A stretch of 64,000 nt of DNA from Anoxybacillus tengchongensis (GTDB taxonomy: Bacteria; Bacillota; Bacilli; Bacillales; Anoxybacillaceae): positions 124,001 through 188,000 of the forward strand of contig NZ_JACHES010000002.1 in assembly GCF_014201585.1 (NCBI RefSeq), written 5' to 3'. Of this stretch, positions 1-9,057 are shown piece by piece. A program made the translations under genes and the position numbers. Within the stretch, counting starts at the first letter, position 1. Every line of letters starts with the position of its first letter. Under the pieces are notes generated by a model. That model was not told the origin of the DNA. It saw only the letters and a program-made list of their open reading frames with translations, and ran no database searches.

Positions 1-1193
1 TGATCAGGTTGCTTTTTCTCTTCTTTTTGCTGTTCTTGCTGCTGTTGCTGCTGTTTTTGTTGATGGAAAGAATGGTCGCGAAATTTCGCTTGATCAAATA
101 CATTGAATTGCTCTACCGTAATACGATCGGCAATGTGCGCAAGCTGATGAATATGTTGTTCCACTAACTGCTTCGCTGCTTCGGTTGATGTAATCATTTT
201 TGCAGTTAGCTTTCCTTTTTGCTCAATGAGTTTAATCGTTACATGTCCTAAATGTTCAGGATGTAAACGAATAAGCAGTTGCGTATTGCCATTTTTCCAC
301 CGTGTCAACTGACTCGAACGAATGATTCGCTCAAACTGCGCCACAAACGGTGTTTCATTCGTCGTATCAATTGTTCGTAGTTCAAACGGTACATGTTTAT
401 CATTTGATTGTTGCGCAACATGTGCCATCTGTTCCGACAGGCGAACAATCGGTTGCTTACGCTCTTGTGGTAATGGCGCAACTTCTTTTTGTACAGTTTG
501 CCAAGATTGTTCTTGTAAACGTGCAACGGCGTATTTCATATCGGATATCGCTTTTTCACGATCAACAGTCGACAATAAAGCACGCGGATGTTCTGTAACT
601 TTTTGCATCAGTTCTGTCCCTACTTGTCCCACATGACGCCGTGTCTTTTCATAGTCGCCGAACTCGATTAATTTTTGCAACATGTCTTTCATCGTATTGC
701 TTTGTTCATCGTTTGTTCCGAACATGTTGCGAAGCGTTGCACGTGCATGTTCAATGATCGGTTCTGGAATCGTCCATTGCTTTTGTTCAAGTTGAAACAA
801 AGCGATAACGAGCATCAGTTCATCTTTTTCATCCCGATCATCTTGTGGTGAAAACATCGTTTCAAACGGCTGACCAGCTGAAAATGGTTGAATCATTTGC
901 TCTTTCGTTTCTTCAGGTAAAAGAGAAAGAAACGATTGTATCATTTCATTTGATAATATTTGTTTGTCTGCGTATCCATCATGAAGAGGAAGTTCGGCAA
1001 ACCATTGCTGCAACTGTTCCCAATCGATTCGTTGCATCGCTTCCGACTGTTCGGACAACGGTTGTACCGATTCCGATTTTTGACGCAACGAGGAAAGCAA
1101 ATGAGCAAATGCATGTCCATCGCCCGTTTCAACAGTCGTTTGTTGATTTGATCCGCTGAATGGAACCATGGAAGAAATCGCCGCGATATTCAT
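1..1193 (-). CDS. fliK: Flagellar hook-length control protein FliK (partial, 3' end beyond window)
   Basis: FliK is the secreted molecular ruler that measures the hook and switches the flagellar type III export gate from hook to filament subunits. The reading frame opens at ATG 1193, preceded by AAGGAGGTGAAGAA, and runs off the window start without a stop. About 397 codons are present. The visible C-terminal part carries the Flg_hook-like stretch around LHPEHLGHVTIKL, followed by a Gln-rich tail coded near positions 20-60. The N-terminal half is poorly conserved, as usual for FliK. It lies 14 bases after ylxF at the distal end of this part of the fla/che operon. The call rests on position after fliJ-ylxF and on the C-terminal motif. 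Confidence 0.88.
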   Translation of the reverse strand, partial: MNIAAISSMVPFSGSNQQTTVETGDGHAFAHLLSSLRQKSESVQPLSEQSEAMQRIDWEQLQQWFAELPLHDGYADKQILSNEMIQSFLSLLPEETKEQMIQPFSAGQPFETMFSPQDDRDEKDELMLVIALFQLEQKQWTIPEPIIEHARATLRNMFGTNDEQSNTMKDMLQKLIEFGDYEKTRRHVGQVGTELMQKVTEHPRALLSTVDREKAISDMKYAVARLQEQSWQTVQKEVAPLPQERKQPIVRLSEQMAHVAQQSNDKHVPFELRTIDTTNETPFVAQFERIIRSSQLTRWKNGNTQLLIRLHPEHLGHVTIKLIEQKGKLTAKMITSTEAAKQLVEQHIHQLAHIADRITVEQFNVFDQAKFRDHSFHQQKQQQQQQEQQKEEKKQPD

Positions 1194-1207
1194 TTCTTCA
1201 CCTCCTT

Positions 1208-1819
1208 TCAATTGTTCGCTTTTTTCGCAAGTAAGCTCGTATATTTTGCTGCGTTTACTGCATCCATTTTTTCTAAAATGGCCGCCACTTTGTCTGTTTT
1301 AAGCTTGGACAATAAATTAACCGCTTCTTGATCGGACATTTGTGGGATAATTTCTGCAGCTTTTTTCGGTGACATCGTTTCGTACATTTTCACAACGTCT
1401 ACACGCGTAACACTCGTCTGCTCAGTCGTAGGCGTTGTTGTTGGCTCTTGCTCTTGTTCTTTTTCCGCTTGTAAGCGTGCGATTTCTTGCTTTAGCGCAT
1501 CTATTTCCGCTTCTTTTTCTTTGAGCGTATCATTCGCTTTTTTTAGTTGTTTTTCTTTTTCAACCATCGCTGCTTTTAATTCAACAATTTGTTCTTGTAG
1601 TTTCTTTTTTTCGTTTGCTTCTGTTCCCTCAATCCATTGGGAAACAAACGGTAATTGGCTTGCATATTTTTTTCCTTGTTCAAATACGTTAACGCCAGAG
1701 AACGTTAAAATTAACAAAACGACAGAAATCGTAAATAAAAGCGGAATAAAAACGACAAAAAGAAACCATTGAAACTTGCTTGTTTTTTTCGTCTCTTCTT
1801 CTTTTTCAAACTGTTCCAT
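1208..1819 (-). CDS. ylxF: YlxF, MotE/MgtE-N-like flagellar operon protein
   Basis: A 203-residue membrane-anchored protein. One transmembrane segment lies near residues 17-41, then a long charged coiled coil (about 70-120) rich in Lys/Glu/Gln. The C-terminal domain contains MSPKKAAEIIPQMSDQ and resembles the MgtE intracellular N domain found in MotE-type flagellar chaperones. In Bacillus the gene sits between fliJ and fliK, as here. Its exact role is not settled. By analogy with MotE it may help stator or export-apparatus assembly, which is an inference. Spacing to fliJ is 6 bases, so it is co-transcribed. Confidence 0.85.
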   Translation of the reverse strand: MEQFEKEEETKKTSKFQWFLFVVFIPLLFTISVVLLILTFSGVNVFEQGKKYASQLPFVSQWIEGTEANEKKKLQEQIVELKAAMVEKEKQLKKANDTLKEKEAEIDALKQEIARLQAEKEQEQEPTTTPTTEQTSVTRVDVVKMYETMSPKKAAEIIPQMSDQEAVNLLSKLKTDKVAAILEKMDAVNAAKYTSLLAKKANN

Positions 1820-1825
1820 CGATGC

Positions 1826-2269
1826 TCACCTTGTTTCTCGATAACAATATTGTTGTATAGAAATATCGTCCATTTGTTTTTGTTCAGCTATTCGCATTTG
1901 CGTTGCTATTATTTCATCATGCTTTTCTTTTATTTTTTCGTATTTTTTCACTTCGACATTCAATTCAACTAATTTTAGTTGTTTCAACTCCATATGCTGA
2001 CGTGCTTGCATAACAAGATGCTGATAATGGTCGATGACCCGCTGCAAGTTGCTCATAAAATGTTGAAACGAGCGAATATGTTGAATCGCTAGCCCCGATT
2101 GTAATTGTTGTTTATGTTGTTCTTCGTAATCTTCTTTTTGTTTTAAAAAATGGTATAGTTTTTCTGCCACTTCTTCAAATTGGCTGCGCGCTTCTTCATA
2201 CTCATGTAGCGCTTTTTGTTTTTCATGTTCTTTTAAATGTAAAATTTTTGTGAATTTAAATGGTGTCAT
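1826..2269 (-). CDS. fliJ: Flagellar export chaperone FliJ
   Basis: A 147-residue, almost wholly helical and coiled-coil protein (HLKEHEKQKALHEYEEA and similar heptads), typical of FliJ. FliJ is the stalk-like subunit that sits in the FliI hexamer, couples it to FlhA and escorts rod and hook substrates. Length matches Bacillus FliJ. The gene follows fliI by 7 bases and precedes ylxF, the standard order. Sequence is weakly conserved in this family, so context carries much of the call. Confidence 0.88.
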   Translation of the reverse strand: MTPFKFTKILHLKEHEKQKALHEYEEARSQFEEVAEKLYHFLKQKEDYEEQHKQQLQSGLAIQHIRSFQHFMSNLQRVIDHYQHLVMQARQHMELKQLKLVELNVEVKKYEKIKEKHDEIIATQMRIAEQKQMDDISIQQYCYRETR

Positions 2270-2276
2270 CGTTTAT

Positions 2277-3590
2277 TCACCCTTGTTCAATAAGTTGAAA
2301 CAACTGTTGAACACTTTCATTTATTGTGTACGATTCATGAACATCTTGCTTTAAAAACGAAATAATTTTCGGGTAGTAGCGAATCGCTTCGTCAATTTCT
2401 CGCGACGAGCCACGCTTATACGCACCAATTTGAATTAAATCTTCAGACTGAACGTATGTCGCTAACAGCTCACGTAGCTTCTCCGCCATTTTTCGATGTT
2501 CTGGCGTCACAATGTAGTTCATGACGCGGCTGACGCTTTTTAATACGTTAATTGCTGGGTATTGACCTTTATTTGCTAGTTGTCGTTCTAATACAAAATG
2601 ACCATCTAAAATGCCTCGAACCGTATCGGCAATTGGCTCATTCATATCGTCACCATCAACGAGAACCGTATAAAAGGCAGTAATCGTTCCATGTTCGTTC
2701 GTCCCTGTTCGCTCAAGCAATTTCGGTAAAATCGCAAAAACAGACGGTGTGTATCCTTTCGTCGTTGGTGGCTCTCCGACAGCTAATCCGACCTCGCGTT
2801 GCGCCATCGCAACACGCGTAACAGAGTCCATCATAAACATGACGTTTAGCCCTTGATCACGAAAATATTCAGCAATGGCTGTTGCTGTATACGCCCCTTT
2901 AATGCGCATGAGGGCAGGCTGATCAGATGTCGCCACAACGACAATAGACCGTTCTAATCCTTCTGGACCGAGATCGCGCTCGATAAACTCGCGCACCTCA
3001 CGGCCACGTTCGCCGATCAGCGCAATCACGTTTAAATCTGCGTTTGTGTTGCGAGCAATCATTCCCATTAACGTACTTTTTCCCACACCAGATCCAGCAA
3101 AAATACCGATACGCTGCCCTTTTCCAACCGTCAATAAACTGTCGATCATTTTCACGCCGACTTCAATCGGTTCTGAAATTGGAGGGCGCGTCATCGGATT
3201 TGGCGGTTGACGGTCGATTGGAACAGCCGTCAATCCTTTCGGAAGCGGACGATCGTCAAGCGGAGCGCCTAACGCATCAATAACACGTCCGACAAGCGCT
3301 GAACCGACTTTGATGTCAAGCGGAGCGCCTGTTGCTTCGACAATGCAACCAGGGGCGATATCCTGGACGGCTGCATACGGCATTAAAAGCACATATTCGT
3401 CACGAAATCCGACAACTTCCGCTTGAATTTTTTTCTTCTTTTTATGACCGATATGAATGTAACACACATCCCCAATCGAACTTTCTGGTCCTTTCGCTTC
3501 GATCATTAACCCGATGACGCGTGTCACTTTGCCAAATCGTTTATACGGGTCGAGCAGCTCGATTTCATTGATCAGTGCTTGCCAGTTCAT
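2277..3590 (-). CDS. fliI: Flagellum-specific ATPase FliI
   Basis: FliI is the hexameric ATPase of the flagellar type III export apparatus, related to the F1 beta subunit. The 437-residue protein has an N-terminal beta-barrel (about 20-95) and the P-loop GSGVGKST at 166-173. ALIGERGREVREF and the MFMMDSVTRVAMAQRE region complete the nucleotide site. Full length for the family. It overlaps the end of fliH by 4 bases, which suggests translational coupling with its negative regulator and partner. Confidence 0.97.
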   Translation of the reverse strand: MNWQALINEIELLDPYKRFGKVTRVIGLMIEAKGPESSIGDVCYIHIGHKKKKKIQAEVVGFRDEYVLLMPYAAVQDIAPGCIVEATGAPLDIKVGSALVGRVIDALGAPLDDRPLPKGLTAVPIDRQPPNPMTRPPISEPIEVGVKMIDSLLTVGKGQRIGIFAGSGVGKSTLMGMIARNTNADLNVIALIGERGREVREFIERDLGPEGLERSIVVVATSDQPALMRIKGAYTATAIAEYFRDQGLNVMFMMDSVTRVAMAQREVGLAVGEPPTTKGYTPSVFAILPKLLERTGTNEHGTITAFYTVLVDGDDMNEPIADTVRGILDGHFVLERQLANKGQYPAINVLKSVSRVMNYIVTPEHRKMAEKLRELLATYVQSEDLIQIGAYKRGSSREIDEAIRYYPKIISFLKQDVHESYTINESVQQLFQLIEQG

Positions 3591-4357
3591 TCGCTCGCCC
3601 CCTCGATTCGCTCAAGCAGTTGTTGCTTCAGTTGCTCAAGCTGCGTATCCACACTTGCATCAATACGACCGAACGGCGATTCGACGATACAGCTTGTTTC
3701 AGCTAATGTTTCATCAGGATAAATAAACAAATGAACATCTTGGCTAAATAATGCTTTCAACTCATCTTTTTGGCGAATGACGACATCATAGTAGGCCGGG
3801 TGAACATACATTTTCACTTCTTCATGTTCTCGTACTTCTTTTATCACTTGTTTCACAAGCCCAAGAAAATGTTCTTTATTTTCAGCAAGACGTTCCCCAA
3901 TGATCCGCTCCGCTACTTTGCAAGCGACAAGTAAAATCGTTTCATCAGCCGATTCGAGTATATGATAAAACTGCTCATTAGCTGATTGTATGATCTTTTT
4001 CGCCTCACCAATCGCCTCCATATATTGCTGAAGCCCGTCTTGTTGTCCTTGTTCGAAACCGATCGCGTATCCTTCTTGACGCGCTTGTTCAATCCATTCG
4101 TTTCGTTCTTTTTCCCATTGTTTTTGTTCTTCAGCTATTTGTTGTTGAACAGAGGCATAATACATGTCGGCTTCTTGACGAATATGTGCTGCTTGTTGTT
4201 CCGCTTGCTCAATTAACATTTGCACATGTTGTAGCGTCATTTCGTCATGTTGCTCATGTTCTTCTTGTTGCATGTCGGGCAGCACTTTTTTCACTTGAAT
4301 AACCGCTCGTTGCTCCGAACACGTTCGAGCAAACGGGGCTTTAATGACTTTAGACAA
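3587..4357 (-). CDS. fliH: Flagellar assembly protein FliH (TTG start)
   Basis: FliH binds FliI as a dimer, restrains its ATPase activity and docks it to the export gate and C-ring. The protein is about 256 residues. It has a Gln/Glu-rich coiled coil in the first half (with the EQGQQDG-type region typical of FliH) and a conserved C-terminal domain similar to V-ATPase subunit E. An in-frame ATG exists upstream at 4396, but it lies inside fliG. The start chosen is TTG at 4357, which sits 9 bases after GGAGGAG and overlaps the fliG stop by 8 bases. This fits Bacillus homologues that begin LSxxIK. Confidence 0.88.
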   Translation of the reverse strand: MSKVIKAPFARTCSEQRAVIQVKKVLPDMQQEEHEQHDEMTLQHVQMLIEQAEQQAAHIRQEADMYYASVQQQIAEEQKQWEKERNEWIEQARQEGYAIGFEQGQQDGLQQYMEAIGEAKKIIQSANEQFYHILESADETILLVACKVAERIIGERLAENKEHFLGLVKQVIKEVREHEEVKMYVHPAYYDVVIRQKDELKALFSQDVHLFIYPDETLAETSCIVESPFGRIDASVDTQLEQLKQQLLERIEGASE

Positions 4358-5369
4358 TAATATCATCTCCTCCGCCACGAGCGACGACGATTTCACCCGC
4401 TTCTTCGAGACGACGAATCACTGCAACAATACGCGATTGCGCTTCTTCTACGTCGCGAAGGCGAACAGGCCCCATAAACTCCATCTCTTCTTTAAACGTT
4501 TCTGCCATGCGTGAAGACATGTTGCGAAATACAACTTCTTTTACTTCGTCGCTAGACACTTTCAACGCAAGCAACAAGTCGGCATTGTCCACTTCGCGAA
4601 TGACGCGTTGAATCGCACGGTTATCAAGCGTAACGATATCTTCAAATACAAACATGCGCTTTTTAATTTCTTCTGCTAATTCTGGGTCTTGAATCTCAAG
4701 CGCATCTAAAATGGTTCGCTCAGTTGCACGATCGACACCATTTAACACTTCAACAACAGCTTCGATGCCACCTGTTTGCGTGTAATCTTGTACAACTGTC
4801 GTCGATAATTTCCGTTCAAGCACTTGTTCGACTTCATTAATCATTTCCGGTGATGTGCGATCCATTAAGGCGATGCGACGAGCGACATCCGCTTGCATTT
4901 CTTGTGGTAGCGCCGATAAAATTTGACCAGCCTGCGTTGGTTCTAAATACGATAGCACGAGCGCAATCGTTTGTGGATGTTCATTTTGTAAAAAGTTTAA
5001 AATTTGCGCTGGGTCCGCCTTGCGTGCAAAATCAAACGGACGCACTTGCAAAGCAGATGTTAAGCGATTAATAATGTTCATCGCCTGCTCTGGACCGAGC
5101 GCTTTTTCAAGCACTTGTTTTGCATAGGCAATGCCGCCTTGTGAAATGTAATCTTGCGCTAAGGCGATTTGGTGAAACTCTTCTAAAATCGTTTCTTTTT
5201 TCTCAGCGTCCACTTGGCGAACGTTGGAAATTTCAAGCGTCAATTTTTCAATTTCTTCTTCAGATAAATGTTTATATACAGATGCTGAAACGTCTGGTCC
5301 TAATGAAATGAGGAGAATGGCTGCTTTTTGCTTTCCTGTTAATTCGCCTTTTTGATCGCGTTTTGCCAT
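4350..5369 (-). CDS. fliG: Flagellar motor switch protein FliG
   Basis: FliG forms the top ring of the C-ring. It interacts with the MotA stator to make torque and with FliM for switching. The 339-residue length is normal. The N-terminal domain starts LTGKQKAAILLISLG. A middle EHPQTIALVLSYLEP motif marks the armadillo-like domain, and the C-terminal charged helix region (RMFVFEDIVTLDNRAIQRV) holds the torque residues. It lies 12 bases after fliF; FliF and FliG assemble together as the MS/C-ring core. Confidence 0.98.
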   Translation of the reverse strand: MAKRDQKGELTGKQKAAILLISLGPDVSASVYKHLSEEEIEKLTLEISNVRQVDAEKKETILEEFHQIALAQDYISQGGIAYAKQVLEKALGPEQAMNIINRLTSALQVRPFDFARKADPAQILNFLQNEHPQTIALVLSYLEPTQAGQILSALPQEMQADVARRIALMDRTSPEMINEVEQVLERKLSTTVVQDYTQTGGIEAVVEVLNGVDRATERTILDALEIQDPELAEEIKKRMFVFEDIVTLDNRAIQRVIREVDNADLLLALKVSSDEVKEVVFRNMSSRMAETFKEEMEFMGPVRLRDVEEAQSRIVAVIRRLEEAGEIVVARGGGDDIIV

Positions 5370-5381
5370 ATAATCCCCCCC

Positions 5382-6968
5382 TTATTCCTCTGCAAGCCAT
5401 GTGCGTAATAATTTCGCAAACTCTTCTGGTTTTTCTTTTGCGAGTTTTTCAAGCTGCTTGCGACGCAATGTGGCTTCTGTTTCGACTTCTTCGTTTACAT
5501 CTGGAATGTGTACTGCCACTTGTTCTTCTTGTAATGACAGTTCGTCCATTTCTTCTTTTTTTCGTCTACGCAACCATAAAAAGACGAGTGCTCCAATAAT
5601 CAAGGCGAGTACACCGCCACCAGCAACGTATACCCATGTCGGAATAGTCGATGTTTGTTCGTCAAACTGCACTTTTCCGTTAAACGGTTGCACAGAAACA
5701 ACAACGCGATTTTGTAAATCGGCATCCGTCCATTGTCCTGCAATGTCTTTATCGACTGACGTACGCACGATCGTACCTAAAATTTTTGTAATGTCATCAA
5801 CCGTTTGTGCAGGAAGCGAGTTCGGATCATTTGGTTTTGGCGGTTCAACCATCACTTGAATGCCTAAATCTTTTACTTTATAAGGACTTGCAACAATTTC
5901 TTTTTTTATTCTATTAACCTCGTTATTAATTGTTTCCTCAATCCGCTCATAATCCCCGTTTGTCTCGCCATCGGCTCCTTGATAGCCAGGCACAGCGTTT
6001 TCACCTGTTCCTGTCGTGCCACCTGGTTGAGCTCCTTTACCGGAAAACGTCTCCGTAATGCGCTGTACACTTACGGCAATGCCTTCCATATTTTCTTTAT
6101 CTACCGGTTCAACAAGCTCTTCATGACGGTTTTCTTGTGTAAAATCAACATCTGCTGTCACAGAAACGACGACTTTATCTTGTCCGATCATCGTTCCTAA
6201 CATTTGTTGAACACGACGTTGAATGTCGCGTTCAATTTGTTGTTTTATTTCGTACTGTTCAGCAAACGTTTTGCCGGACGAAAAATTTTCTTCATTTTTT
6301 AAGTCAAAGTACTCAAAATATTGATTCATAATGACGATATTTTCAGTAGGAAGGTTCGGCACGCTTTTGGAAACAAGGTGATATAGTGATTTAATTTGCT
6401 GTTCATTAAATTTATATCCCGCCTTTGTTTTCAAAACAATGGATGCAGATGCCTCTTCCTGTTGGTCACCAACAAATATGGTCGGCTGGGGTAGATTAAT
6501 CATCACTTTCGCATCTTCTACCCCGTCGATACTTTTTATTAAATTAGCGAGCTCCGTTTGCATCGCCTCGATTTTTAACACGTTAAATTCATTATCCGTC
6601 ATACCGAAGCCAGAGTTTTTTCCGAAAAACGAATAATCAATACTTCCACTATCCGGAATACCTTCTGCAGCTAATTCCACTTTTAACGTGTTGACAAGCT
6701 GTTCAGGCACTAAAATCGTCGTGCCGTTATCGGTAATTTGCGACTTAATGCCCCGCTGGTCAAGCGTGGCTTTAATTTGTCCCGCTTCTTGCGGCGATAA
6801 ATTGCTGTAGAGAGGAACAAAATTCGTTCGCGTCGCAAAAAAAGCGGTAAGCGCAACGGCAACGATCAACAGCCCAACAAGTCCTAAAGCCATCACTTTT
6901 TGCTGTTTTGTTCTCTCGCTCCAAAACAATTTTAATCGTTCTATCGCTTGTTTTAATCGCTCGTTCAT
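5382..6968 (-). CDS. fliF: Flagellar MS-ring protein FliF
   Basis: FliF builds the membrane MS-ring on which rotor, rod and export gate assemble. The protein has 528 residues. Transmembrane segments lie at about 24-44 and 445-466, flanking a large extracellular part with ring-building motifs. The short cytoplasmic tail (ending near KLLRTWLAEE) binds FliG. The extracellular region includes a Gly-rich stretch (about 314-335), as in other Bacillaceae FliF. It is preceded by fliE and followed by fliG. Confidence 0.98.
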   Translation of the reverse strand: MNERLKQAIERLKLFWSERTKQQKVMALGLVGLLIVAVALTAFFATRTNFVPLYSNLSPQEAGQIKATLDQRGIKSQITDNGTTILVPEQLVNTLKVELAAEGIPDSGSIDYSFFGKNSGFGMTDNEFNVLKIEAMQTELANLIKSIDGVEDAKVMINLPQPTIFVGDQQEEASASIVLKTKAGYKFNEQQIKSLYHLVSKSVPNLPTENIVIMNQYFEYFDLKNEENFSSGKTFAEQYEIKQQIERDIQRRVQQMLGTMIGQDKVVVSVTADVDFTQENRHEELVEPVDKENMEGIAVSVQRITETFSGKGAQPGGTTGTGENAVPGYQGADGETNGDYERIEETINNEVNRIKKEIVASPYKVKDLGIQVMVEPPKPNDPNSLPAQTVDDITKILGTIVRTSVDKDIAGQWTDADLQNRVVVSVQPFNGKVQFDEQTSTIPTWVYVAGGGVLALIIGALVFLWLRRRKKEEMDELSLQEEQVAVHIPDVNEEVETEATLRRKQLEKLAKEKPEEFAKLLRTWLAEE

Positions 6969-6997
6969 ATGCTTCCTCCGCTATCTCTTGAGGTCCA

Positions 6998-7291
6998 TTA
7001 TACTTGCATTCTCATCACTTCTTGATATGCTTCAATGACTTTATTGCGCACTTCAATCGCTAATTGAAGCGATACGCTCGCTTTTTGTGAAGCAATCATC
7101 ACATTGTGCAAATCAACGTTTTCTCCTTTTGCTAACTTTGTTGTCAACTGGTCTGACTCAATTTGTTGTTTATTGACTTCATGAATCGCTTCTTTTAAAA
7201 ACTGTGAAAACGCCCGTTGTGTTTCCGCGGGCTTTATCGCTTGCTGCTGTACAGTTGGTGATAAAGCTGTACGTTGAATGCGATCAATCAT
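6998..7291 (-). CDS. fliE: Flagellar hook-basal body protein FliE
   Basis: FliE is a small (97-residue) export substrate that joins the MS-ring to the proximal rod. The sequence contains the family stretch DLHNVMIASQKASVSLQLAI and ends in the EVRNKVIEAYQEVMRMQV helix. It lies 11 bases downstream of flgC and 29 upstream of fliF, in the usual flgB-flgC-fliE-fliF order. Confidence 0.95.
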   Translation of the reverse strand: MIDRIQRTALSPTVQQQAIKPAETQRAFSQFLKEAIHEVNKQQIESDQLTTKLAKGENVDLHNVMIASQKASVSLQLAIEVRNKVIEAYQEVMRMQV

Positions 7292-7302
7292 CGTTTACCC
7301 CC

Positions 7303-7740
7303 CTACTTTCCGATTTCTAACGCCTTCATTAACATCCCTTTTGTCGCATTTAGCACGGTCACATTCGCTTCGTACGAGCGCGTGGCGCTCATTAAATCGA
7401 CCATTTCTTTTAACGGATCGACATTTGGTAGTTGTACATATCCGTTTTCATCTGCATCGGGATGAGATGGATCATATACAAGTTTAAATGGTGTTTGATC
7501 CTCGACAATTTTCGTCACTTTCACTCCGCCTGCCGATCGCTCGTTCATCGCTTCATGCAAAAAAGAAGAGAACGATTCGTTCGGCTGCATCACGACCATT
7601 TTCCGTCGATACGGTTGCCACTTTCCGTCTACCATTTTCGCTCGTGTCGTATCAACGTTCGCCATATTTGCAGAAATGACATCCATGCGCAACCGTTGAG
7701 CCGTTAGCGCAGACGCAGACACATTGAAACTTTGAAACAT
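7303..7740 (-). CDS. flgC: Proximal rod protein FlgC
   Basis: FlgC (145 residues) is a proximal rod subunit. The N-terminal flagellar rod motif (SALTAQRLRMDVISANMANV) and the C-terminal helix (LMSATRSYEANVTVLNATK) form the paired coiled coils of axial proteins. Its start lies 3 bases after the flgB stop, so the two rod genes are tightly coupled. Confidence 0.97.
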   Translation of the reverse strand: MFQSFNVSASALTAQRLRMDVISANMANVDTTRAKMVDGKWQPYRRKMVVMQPNESFSSFLHEAMNERSAGGVKVTKIVEDQTPFKLVYDPSHPDADENGYVQLPNVDPLKEMVDLMSATRSYEANVTVLNATKGMLMKALEIGK

Positions 7741-7743
7741 GTA

Positions 7744-8124
7744 TTATTTGCCTCCCTTAATGACCGTTTTCAAAGAGTTAAACTTTCCGTTTAATCGTTC
7801 AACTAGGGCGTTATAATAAATTTGGTTTTGTGCCAAATCCGACATTTCTTTATCTAAATCGACATTGTTGTTATTATGATTGTAAACGAGATCGTTTTTA
7901 GTTGTCACGAAAAATTTGTTTGTACTTCCTTTAAACTCAAAATGGCGTGGATCTGTACGATACGCTTGTAACGCTTGCTGAAATTCGGTACGAAACTGAA
8001 CATCTTTTGCTTGGAAATTTGGTGTATCGACATTCGCAATGTTGTTTGCGATTACTTTTTGTTTCAACGATGAGTAATTTAATCCTTGTTCTAATATTTG
8101 GAATGTATTTGAAAACAATTTCAC
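7744..8124 (-). CDS. flgB: Proximal rod protein FlgB (GTG start)
   Basis: FlgB (126 residues) is a proximal rod subunit and the first gene of the fla/che operon. The axial-protein signature LKQKVIANNIANVDTPNF is clear near residues 20-37. Translation begins at GTG 8124, 8 bases after GGGGAGG. Upstream lie about 100 AT-rich bases that hold the candidate operon promoters, and beyond them the codY terminator. Confidence 0.96.
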   Translation of the reverse strand: MKLFSNTFQILEQGLNYSSLKQKVIANNIANVDTPNFQAKDVQFRTEFQQALQAYRTDPRHFEFKGSTNKFFVTTKNDLVYNHNNNNVDLDKEMSDLAQNQIYYNALVERLNGKFNSLKTVIKGGK

Positions 8125-8163
8125 GACATATTCCTCCCCATAGAGACACCGTTCGACACCTTT

Positions 8164-8225
8164 ATTGTAAAAAATTATTTATATAATGTATATAGGGAAC
8201 ATTGGACTATTTTTCACATACTTTA
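8164..8225 (-). promoter_or_regulatory. Candidate fla/che operon promoters (sigma-A, possible sigma-D)
   Basis: On the minus strand TATACA (8192-8187), a 17-base spacer and TACAAT (8169-8164) make a reasonable sigma-A promoter about 40 bases before flgB. Just upstream TAAA (8225-8222), 15 bases, then TCCAATGT (8206-8199) has sigma-D spacing but only about half the consensus -10 bases. Bacillus subtilis has both promoter types here, which is the reason to list the second one. Neither is proven. Confidence 0.45.
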
Positions 8226-8258
8226 ACAAAAGAGGCATCTTTGCGAGAAAGATGCCTT
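8226..8258 (-). terminator. Intrinsic terminator after codY
   Basis: Ten-base-pair stem (8233-8242 with 8248-8257), loop GCGAG on the plus strand, followed on the minus strand by TTTTGTTAAAG. It starts 8 bases after the codY stop and separates the cod operon from the flagellar operon. Confidence 0.85.
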
Positions 8259-8265
8259 CTTGTGT

Positions 8266-9045
8266 TTAATGATGTTTTAATTTCTCGAGTTCTGTTAAAA
8301 ACTTATCGTTTAATACTTTAATGTACGTTCCTTTCATGCCAAGCGAACGAGATTCAATGACTCCCGCACTTTCTAATTTACGAAGCGCGTTGACAATAAC
8401 TGAGCGTGTGATGCCGACGCGGTCAGCAATTTTACTTGCCACAAGCAAGCCTTCTGTCCCATCTAACTCTTCAAAAATATGTTCAATGGCTTCTAATTCA
8501 CTATATGAAAGCGAGCTAATCGCCATTTGAACGACAGCTTTGCTACGTGCTTCTTCTTCGATTTCTTCCGCTTTTTCTCGTAAAATTTCCATTCCAACAA
8601 CTGTTGCTCCGTATTCTGCTAAAATTAAATCGTCATCATGAAACTCTTTATCTAAGCGGGATAAAATAAGCGTCCCTAAACGCTCACCGCCACCGATAAT
8701 CGGTACAATCGTCGTTAAACCATTTTTAAATAAGTCTTTATTTTCAACCGGAAATGCCGTATACTCACTATTAATATCAAGATTTGGTGATGTTTCTGTA
8801 ATGTTAAATAAATTTTTCGTATACTCTTCTGGGAATTGACGATCTGCTAACATTTTTTTCATTCGTTCGTTTTCAATTGTTTGTTTAATCGCAAAACCGA
8901 GCAACTTTCCGCGACGGCTGACGACGAAGACGTTCGCCTCGATCACTTCGCAAAGTGTTTCCGCCATCTCTTTAAAGTTTACAGGCTTTCCAGCCGCATT
9001 TTGTAGCATCGCATTAATTTTTCTCGTTTTTTCAAGTAAATTCAT
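8266..9045 (-). CDS. codY: Global transcriptional regulator CodY
   Basis: CodY is the GTP- and branched-chain-amino-acid-sensing repressor of stationary-phase and nitrogen-starvation genes. At 259 residues it is the full family length. The N-terminal GAF domain (1 to about 155) includes Arg61 (ENERMKKML), which contacts the branched-chain ligand in known structures. The winged helix lies in the C-terminal part, with recognition helix around 203-222 ([19 protein letters not shown]). It is the last gene of the cod cluster, 12 bases after hslU. Confidence 0.98.
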   Translation of the reverse strand: MNLLEKTRKINAMLQNAAGKPVNFKEMAETLCEVIEANVFVVSRRGKLLGFAIKQTIENERMKKMLADRQFPEEYTKNLFNITETSPNLDINSEYTAFPVENKDLFKNGLTTIVPIIGGGERLGTLILSRLDKEFHDDDLILAEYGATVVGMEILREKAEEIEEEARSKAVVQMAISSLSYSELEAIEHIFEELDGTEGLLVASKIADRVGITRSVIVNALRKLESAGVIESRSLGMKGTYIKVLNDKFLTELEKLKHH

Positions 9046-9057
9046 ATCGCATCCTCC

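Noticed and set aside
4350-4396. ATG 4396 or ATG 4366 as the fliH start
   Set aside because: 4396 has no ribosome-binding site and lies inside fliG; 4366 directly abuts the GGAGGAG. TTG 4357 has proper spacing and matches homologues.
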